Shown here: positions 5,858 through 9,967 of the stretch, piece by piece
Numbering within the stretch: the first letter of the stretch is position 1
Layout of the letters: each line of letters starts with the position of its first letter
DNA from: Sporomusaceae bacterium
Lineage (GTDB): Bacteria > Bacillota > Negativicutes > DSM-13327
Length of the DNA: 9,967 nucleotides
Assembly: GCA_027492445.1 (NCBI GenBank)
Contig: JAPUES010000174.1
Coordinates: 1-9,967, forward strand
Direction: 5' to 3'
Position numbers and translations under genes: made by a program
Notes under the pieces: model-generated
Database searches by the model: none
Told to the model about the DNA's origin: nothing
Seen by the model: the letters and a program-made list of their open reading frames with translations, nothing else

Positions 5858-5908
5858 AAAAAGCTATCATTCTTGCTCGTGAAATCTAGGAAAGAATGAT
5901 AGCTTTTT
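5858..5908. terminator. Terminator hairpin downstream of the CsoR-family gene
   Basis: Arms 5858-5874 and 5892-5908 are perfect 17-base complements (AAAAAGCTATCATTCTT and its complement) around a 17-base loop. Read on the minus strand the stem ends in CTTTTT, 31 bases after the repressor stop, fitting intrinsic termination of that gene. On the plus strand the stem also ends in a T-run, and a longer one (5903-5909, then TTTTC), although no plus-strand gene precedes it. Confidence 0.82.
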
Positions 5909-5939
5909 TATTTTCTTTACTAAGTGCTGTGTAGGGGAG

Positions 5940-6212
5940 CTATTTTAAAAAAGTAATAATCTGCTTAATGGCTTGTTCCATTTTTTGTTTATCTTCCTGG
6001 GCTTGCTCGCTGTTGCCACTTACACATTCGAGGGCATTGTTTTCTAAAATAAAAATACCAACCTTTTCAATAGAAGAACGTATGGCAGACAGTTGAATCA
6101 AAATATTACTACAAGGTTGTTCTTCTTCCACCATTCGCTCAATACCTGTGATGTGACCTTTAATGTTTTTTAATCGACCTAAGACATCCTTTTTAGTAGC
6201 TTCTTCTGGCAT
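5940..6212 (-). CDS. CsoR/RcnR/CstR-family (DUF156) transcriptional repressor
   Basis: This is a 90-residue, all-helical DNA-binding repressor of the family that senses Cu(I), Ni/Co, formaldehyde or persulfides. The first helix carries LGRLKNIKGHITGIERMV (11-28), the basic DNA-contact region. C34 follows in the PCSNILIQLSAIRSSI block, and C63 ends LENNALEC (56-63). In copper-sensing CsoR the corresponding segment is LENH...C, with ligands Cys, His, Cys. Here position 59 is Asn, so the His ligand is missing while both cysteines remain, the pattern expected of a thiol/persulfide sensor of CstR type. GAGGTG (6221-6226) lies 8 bases from the ATG. It is monocistronic, with a strong promoter upstream and a hairpin downstream. 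No copper pump, CopZ, rhodanese or sulfur-transfer gene adjoins it, so the target is unknown. It diverges from the aldo/keto reductase gene. Confidence 0.9.
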   Translation of the reverse strand: MPEEATKKDVLGRLKNIKGHITGIERMVEEEQPCSNILIQLSAIRSSIEKVGIFILENNALECVSGNSEQAQEDKQKMEQAIKQIITFLK

Positions 6213-6259
6213 TGTATTGTCACCTCATTTGTCTCGCCGCTAGGAGAGGGATATCTTTG

Positions 6260-6288
6260 ATTATAGGGAAGTTAGGAATGATATGCAA
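6260..6288 (-). promoter_or_regulatory. Sigma-A promoter for the CsoR-family gene
   Basis: On the minus strand TTGCAT (6288-6283) and a consensus TATAAT (6265-6260) are separated by exactly 17 bases, 47 bases upstream of the start codon. It is the best promoter match in the window. I did not find a convincing CsoR-type GC-rich inverted-repeat operator around it. Confidence 0.75.
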
Positions 6289-6386
6289 GTAGATTAGAGG
6301 AATATTGAAAAAGAACTAGAACAAGTAGGTAAATAACTTTTGCAATTATCAGAATATGGTAAGAAAAGTGTGAGAGGAAGGTTATC

Positions 6387-7379
6387 ATGTCATATGTAGC
6401 AGCGAAAGATCGGTACCTAACGATGAAGTATAATCGATGCGGAAAAAGTGGTTTAAAACTTTCGGCAATTTCTTTAGGACTGTGGCATAACTTTGGTGAT
6501 GTAGATAATTATGAAAATAGTAGAAATATGGTTCGTAGCGCTTTTGATGTGGGTATCACTCATTTTGACCTTGCCAACAATTATGGTCCTCCACCAGGTT
6601 CGGCAGAAGAAACCTTTGGTCGGATTTTGCGAGATGATTTAAGGCCCTATCGAGATGAAATTATTATCTCAACAAAGGCAGGGTATACGATGTGGCCTGG
6701 TCCTTATGGGGATTTTGGCTCTAAAAAGTACCTTGTTGCCAGCTTAGATCAAAGTTTAAAACGAATGGGCCTTGCCTATGTGGATATTTTTTATCATCAT
6801 CGACCTGATTTGGATACTCCTTTAGAGGAAACAATGGCAGCTCTTGATTTAGTAGTACGCCAAGGCAAGGCCCTTTATGTTGGCCTTTCAAACTATAAAC
6901 CTAAAGAAGCGCAAGAAGCAATTAAGATGTTAAGGGATCTAGGTACTCCTTGTCTTATACACCAACCTAGATATTCGATGCTGGATCGGTGGGTTGAGGA
7001 TGGATTATTAGATGTCCTAGAAGAAGCTGGGGTAGGTTCTATTGCTTTTTCTCCCTTAGGAAAAGGTATACTGACGAATCGTTATTTATCGGGGATACCC
7101 AAAGATTCCCGTGCTGCTAGTCAAAGTAATTTTTTAAAGTCAGCTGATATTACCGAGGAATTAATGGCTAAAGTTAGAATGCTAAATGACATTGCTGGGC
7201 AACGCGGACAAAATCTAGCCCAAATGGCATTAGCCTGGGTACTGCGGGGCAAGCGGATTACATCCGTCTTGATTGGTGCTAGTAAAGTTAGCCAAATCCA
7301 TGATTGTGTGCAGGCAGTGGAACAACTTTCTTTTTGCCAAGAAGAATTGGATCGTATCGATAACATCCTAAAAGATTGA
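6387..7379 (+). CDS. yghZ: Aldo/keto reductase, YghZ/Gpr type (L-glyceraldehyde 3-phosphate reductase)
   Basis: This is an NADPH-dependent reductase of reactive aldehydes. E. coli YghZ (Gpr, AKR14) reduces L-glyceraldehyde 3-phosphate and methylglyoxal. The 330-residue protein resembles YghZ along its whole length: CGKSGLKL (18-25), SLGLWHNFGDV (29-39), ITHFDLANNYGPPPGSAEE (57-75), ISTKAGY.MWPGPYG (94-108), KYLVASLDQSLKRMGL (114-129), and the C-terminal cofactor loop VLIGASKVSQI (294-304). The catalytic tetrad is D61, Y66, K97 and H138. The start fits the YghZ N-terminus (..DRYLTMKYNRCGKSG) and has AGGAAGG (6375-6381) 5 bases before the ATG. An internal ATG (6423) has no ribosome site. It is transcribed alone, away from the repressor gene; the gal operon starts 177 bases downstream. 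Substrate is inferred from family similarity. Confidence 0.93.
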   Translation: MSYVAAKDRYLTMKYNRCGKSGLKLSAISLGLWHNFGDVDNYENSRNMVRSAFDVGITHFDLANNYGPPPGSAEETFGRILRDDLRPYRDEIIISTKAGYTMWPGPYGDFGSKKYLVASLDQSLKRMGLAYVDIFYHHRPDLDTPLEETMAALDLVVRQGKALYVGLSNYKPKEAQEAIKMLRDLGTPCLIHQPRYSMLDRWVEDGLLDVLEEAGVGSIAFSPLGKGILTNRYLSGIPKDSRAASQSNFLKSADITEELMAKVRMLNDIAGQRGQNLAQMALAWVLRGKRITSVLIGASKVSQIHDCVQAVEQLSFCQEELDRIDNILKD

Positions 7380-7473
7380 TTTTACAAAAATATAACTGCT
7401 AAATTATAAAAGAAATAGTTGCAATTGTTTTAAAATACACTAATAAACAATAAAATTCATTAAATTCAGAAAA

Positions 7474-7489
7474 ATAAATCTTGATTTAT
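7474..7489. promoter_or_regulatory. Palindrome over the gal -35 box (possible operator)
   Basis: ATAAATC-TT-GATTTAT is an inverted repeat with 7-base arms that contains the candidate -35 hexamer of the gal promoter. It is AT-only apart from one C and one G, so chance occurrence is possible. Confidence 0.3.
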
Positions 7490-7509
7490 AAAGAAAAGTT
7501 TAGTAAACT
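7481..7509 (+). promoter_or_regulatory. Candidate promoter of the gal operon
   Basis: TTGATT (7481-7486) and TAAACT (7504-7509) are separated by 17 bases, 47 bases before the galT start. The 177-base gap upstream of galT is very AT-rich and shows no clear terminator for the aldo/keto reductase gene, so some read-through from it is possible. Confidence 0.5.
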
Positions 7510-7510
7510 T
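7496..7510. promoter_or_regulatory. Palindrome over the gal -10 box (probable repressor operator)
   Basis: AAGTTTA-G-TAAACTT is a perfect 7-base inverted repeat about one central base that overlaps the whole candidate -10 hexamer. The GTTTA...TAAAC core resembles half-sites of LacI/GalR-type operators. A repressor bound here would block RNA polymerase. No galR gene is in the window. Confidence 0.5.
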
Positions 7511-7556
7511 AATTAAGCACTAAATAAAGTATTGGTTTTTCACAGGAGGAAAAAAG

Positions 7557-8549
7557 ATGGCAGAACTGCGATGGAATCCTTTGTTGGAAACATGGACCAT
7601 GGTGGCATCAAATAGACAAGGCAGACCACAGCTCCCCAAAGATTGGTGCCCTTTTTGTCCTGGCTCTGGTAAAGTGCCTGATCATTATGATGTCTATAGC
7701 TATGATAATGATTTCCCGGCTCTGACAACTACGCCAGAAGAACCTGACCTTCCGTCAAGTGGGCTATATCAGGTGGCACCCAATTATGGTAAGTGTGAGG
7801 TTGTTTTGTATTCTTCCAATCATCACAGCACTCTACCAGCTTTGTCTGTGAGCCATATCGAAAAATTATTAGGTTTGCTGTCAGAAAGATACGAAGTCTT
7901 AGCACAAGATCCTAAGGTTAAGTATATCTTTCAATTTGAGAATCGGGGCGAAGAAGTCGGGGTAACCATGCCTCATCCCCATGGACAAATCTATGCGTAT
8001 CCTTTTTTACCACAAAAATTGCAAATTGAATTAGATAGCTGCCGCAAACATTATGACGAGCAAGGACGATGTCTCATTTGCCATATGAATGAGGAAGAAA
8101 CCCAAGCCAATCAACGGATGATTGGCGAAAATGAAAGTTTTATGGCTTATATTCCTTTTTTTACCGATTATCCTTTTGGGGTATTCATTGTAAGTAAAAA
8201 TCATAAAGGGAATATAACCGAGTTTGACCAGCAAGAAAAGCACGACTTAGCTCTTCTACTAAAGAATATTACAGGTGCTTTTGATAAACTGTTTGGTAAA
8301 TTATTTCCTTATATGATGTGTTTTCACCAAACGCCAGTAAATTGTACTGAATATTTGGATGCTAGTCAGTATTACCATTTTCATATTGAATTTTATACCC
8401 CTCTTAGGGAAGCAAATAAAATAAAGTATTATGCCTCATCAGAGATGGGAGCATGGGCAGCCTGTAATCCTCTAGCAGTAGAGGATAGTGCTGAAATGTT
8501 GCGACAAGCCTATGTAGAGGTTGTGGCGAAGCAGAAGGAGGCCCCGTGA
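7557..8549 (+). CDS. galT: Galactose-1-phosphate uridylyltransferase (class I)
   Basis: GalT exchanges UMP between UDP-glucose and galactose-1-phosphate in the Leloir pathway (cytoplasm). The 330 residues fit the class I, HIT-superfamily enzyme. The active site HPH motif is at 140-142 (MPHPHGQIYAYP), with H142 the expected uridylylated nucleophile. Zinc ligands are C31 and C34 (CPFC), H89 (SSNHHSTLP) and H140, matching C52, C55, H115 and H164 of the E. coli enzyme. HFHIEFY (274-280) corresponds to the second metal site. An extra CxxC (172-175) sits in the inter-domain region. The RWNPLLETWTMVASNRQGRP start (5-24) is typical. AGGAGG (7544-7549) lies 7 bases before the ATG. It is the first gene of the operon, and its stop overlaps the galK start by one base. 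Many lactic acid bacteria and bacilli use the larger class II GalT, so class I here is a mild taxonomic clue. Confidence 0.95.
   Translation: MAELRWNPLLETWTMVASNRQGRPQLPKDWCPFCPGSGKVPDHYDVYSYDNDFPALTTTPEEPDLPSSGLYQVAPNYGKCEVVLYSSNHHSTLPALSVSHIEKLLGLLSERYEVLAQDPKVKYIFQFENRGEEVGVTMPHPHGQIYAYPFLPQKLQIELDSCRKHYDEQGRCLICHMNEEETQANQRMIGENESFMAYIPFFTDYPFGVFIVSKNHKGNITEFDQQEKHDLALLLKNITGAFDKLFGKLFPYMMCFHQTPVNCTEYLDASQYYHFHIEFYTPLREANKIKYYASSEMGAWAACNPLAVEDSAEMLRQAYVEVVAKQKEAP
8535..8541 (+). promoter_or_regulatory. Ribosome binding site inside galT for galK
   Basis: AAGGAGG lies within the last codons of galT, 7 bases before the ATG at 8549 and only 4 before the alternative GTG at 8546. This favours the ATG, whose first base is also the last base of the galT TGA stop. 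Confidence 0.7.
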
Positions 8550-9712
8550 TGGACGTGAATAGCTTAAAAACTATATTTGAAGAAGAATATGGGAAAAGTG
8601 ATCAGGAGCTACAATGCTTTTTTGCTCCTGGCCGTGTGAATCTGATCGGCGAACATATTGATTATAATGGTGGTTATGTATTTCCTGCCGCTCTTTCTCT
8701 AGGTATTTACGGACTATTGCGTCTCCGAGATGACCAAAAGATTCAGCTGCGTTCTACCAATGGGGTAGAAAAAGTGGGCGTGGATTTACAGGAAGAAATC
8801 TTATACAAAGAAGAAGATGGATGGGGTAATTATCCTAAAGGGGTTATAAAATCCTTACAAGATAAGGGTTATTCTCTTGGCGGTTATGACATTTTATTTT
8901 CAGGAAATCTCCCTGATGGTGCCGGCCTTTCCTCCTCAGCGGCCTTATTGGTTTTGGCAACGTTTATGTTGCGCTGGGCTGCCGGAGATAAAGAGATGGA
9001 TCGGGTAGAAATAGCTAAATTTTCTCAAAAAGTTGAAAATGAATTTATAAAGGTTAACTGTGGTATTATGGACCAATTTGCAGTGGCGATGGGCCGAGAA
9101 GATTGTGCTATTTTGCTTGATTGTGAAACCTTAAGTTATAAATATATTCCTTGTGTTCTTGGCAAATATAGTTTAGTCATTATGAATACTAACAAAAAGC
9201 GGGAATTAGCAGAATCGAATTATAACCAACGACGGAAGGAATGTGAAGAGGCGTTAGCTCTAATTCGAAAGCACACATCGGTTGACAATCTTTGCCAGGC
9301 ATTGCCGCAAGATATAACAGCATATCTTACCGATGATGTATTAAGGAGACGAGCAACCCATGTGGTTTCAGAGAATCGTCGTGTACTGCTAGCTACCCAG
9401 TTACTAGAACAAGGGGATATGATTGCTTTTGGAACATTAATGACGGAATCACATCAGTCCTTGAAAAATGACTATGAAGTTACAGGTTTAGAACTCGATT
9501 CCATCGTTACAGAGGCTCTTATAGCGCCCGGCTGTATTGGAGCACGTATGACAGGAGCAGGATTTGGTGGATGCGCTATTGCCTTGGTAGAAAATAGTAA
9601 ATTGGAAGACTTTAAAGACAAAGTGATAACTGGGTACAACAAAACTACTGGTTTGACACCTGATTTTTATGAAACAAATATTGCTGATGGTGTCAAGATC
9701 CTAGAGTGTTGA
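8549..9712 (+). CDS. galK: Galactokinase
   Basis: GalK phosphorylates alpha-D-galactose with ATP to galactose-1-phosphate, which GalT then uses. From the ATG at 8549 it has 387 residues, standard for bacterial galactokinases. All three GHMP-kinase motifs are present. The galactokinase signature GRVNLIGEHIDYNGGYVFP covers 28-46, with the expected R29, E35, H36 and D38. The glycine/serine-rich ATP loop is LPDGAGLSSSAAL (121-133). The C-terminal motif RMTGAGFGGCAIAL is at 333-346. D175 in CGIMDQFAVAMG is the expected catalytic aspartate. The start overlaps the galT stop (TGATG), so the two are translationally coupled, and galK is followed after 8 bases by a mutarotase-like gene in the same operon. 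No missing catalytic residues are seen. Confidence 0.96.
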   Translation: MDVNSLKTIFEEEYGKSDQELQCFFAPGRVNLIGEHIDYNGGYVFPAALSLGIYGLLRLRDDQKIQLRSTNGVEKVGVDLQEEILYKEEDGWGNYPKGVIKSLQDKGYSLGGYDILFSGNLPDGAGLSSSAALLVLATFMLRWAAGDKEMDRVEIAKFSQKVENEFIKVNCGIMDQFAVAMGREDCAILLDCETLSYKYIPCVLGKYSLVIMNTNKKRELAESNYNQRRKECEEALALIRKHTSVDNLCQALPQDITAYLTDDVLRRRATHVVSENRRVLLATQLLEQGDMIAFGTLMTESHQSLKNDYEVTGLELDSIVTEALIAPGCIGARMTGAGFGGCAIALVENSKLEDFKDKVITGYNKTTGLTPDFYETNIADGVKILEC

Positions 9713-9720
9713 GGTGATAT

Positions 9721-9967
9721 ATGCATATTTCTCCTGGGTCCTATAAGGGAATTGATTGCTATTATTTAGAAAACAAATTGCTGCGATTGATTGTTGCGCC
9801 AGAACGAGGAGCCAAAATCCTTTCCTTGGTGTATAAACCGCAAAAATTTGAAGTGCTTTTTCAGCCAGTGGATGGTACTTATCCTGTAGCGGACTACGGC
9901 GCAGATTTTGCAAAGTATGATACGTCAGGGGCAGATGAAATGTTTCCAACCATTGATGCTTGTGATT
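9721..9967 (+). CDS. Aldose 1-epimerase (mutarotase)-like protein, 3'-truncated by window
   Basis: An open frame runs from the ATG at 9721 to the window edge, 82 codons without a stop. GAGGTG (9711-9716) overlaps the galK stop and lies 4 bases before the ATG, so it is the third gene of the gal operon. The visible N-terminus (MHISPGSYKGIDCYYLENK...) leads to LRLIVAPERGAKILSLVYK (21-39), a beta-strand pattern with the Gly-Ala-Lys-Ile-Leu turn typical of galactose-mutarotase-like folds, then SGADEMFPTIDA (69-80), which resembles the G-x-DE-x-FP motif of aldose epimerase relatives. GalM interconverts alpha and beta galactose before GalK acts, which fits the position. The catalytic His and Glu lie beyond the window, so true epimerase activity cannot be confirmed. 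A related non-epimerase sugar-binding member is possible. Confidence 0.8.
   Translation, partial: MHISPGSYKGIDCYYLENKLLRLIVAPERGAKILSLVYKPQKFEVLFQPVDGTYPVADYGADFAKYDTSGADEMFPTIDACD

Noticed and set aside
9701..9949. Minus-strand 82-codon open frame at the right end
   Set aside because: The opposite strand has a well-placed ribosome site and a mutarotase-like start in operon with galK, which explains this stretch better.
1..9967. Mobile element, CRISPR array, prophage or defence system
   Set aside because: No transposase, integrase, terminal repeats, regularly spaced repeats or known defence domains were seen. Gene order and base composition look like ordinary chromosome.

Overview
The window looks like chromosomal DNA of an anaerobic Firmicute. 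It is AT-rich, with strong AGGAGG-type ribosome binding sites, sigma-A-like promoters and long intrinsic terminator hairpins. A group 4 [NiFe] hydrogenase, a periplasm-facing thioredoxin/CcdA pair, an HD-GYP protein and a gal operon with a class I GalT together suggest a member of the Negativicutes (Sporomusaceae/Pelosinus-like). That placement is inference from style and gene content, not a database match.

Layout: 1-1749 (+) is the 3' end of a membrane-type hydrogenase operon: the catalytic large subunit (5' end outside the window), then one protein that fuses a HycF-like two-cluster ferredoxin to a HycG/NuoB-like small subunit. 1879-2262 (+) is ridA, with its own promoter and leader. 2333-3136 (-) is lgt, convergent with ridA across a perfect 44-bp palindromic terminator. 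3295-4527 (+) is a two-gene thiol-redox unit, a TlpA/ResA-like thioredoxin and ccdA, divergent from lgt. 4596-5666 (-) is an HD-GYP protein, convergent with ccdA across a 25-bp-stem hairpin. 5940-6212 (-) is a CsoR/RcnR/CstR-family repressor with a very good promoter. 6387-7379 (+) is a YghZ-type aldo/keto reductase, divergent from the repressor. 7557-9967 (+) is a Leloir operon, galT-galK and the beginning of an aldose-1-epimerase-like gene cut by the window end, behind a promoter that carries two palindromes.

How the genes work together: the hydrogenase subunits form the electron-transfer and active-site arm of an ion-pumping or formate-linked hydrogenase whose membrane subunits must lie upstream. 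CcdA would pass cytosolic thiol electrons across the membrane to the anchored TlpA-like protein. galT, galK and the mutarotase-like gene convert galactose toward UDP-sugars and glucose-1-phosphate; galE is not in the window. RidA and the YghZ-like reductase are both housekeeping detoxifiers of reactive metabolites. I see no mobile element, CRISPR array, tRNA or rRNA. The region is mostly ordinary core metabolism. The items that deserve a second look are the unusual hydrogenase L2 motif with no C-terminal extension, the ferredoxin/small-subunit fusion, the His-to-Asn change in the CsoR-family sensor, and the Gln at the usual His position of Lgt.
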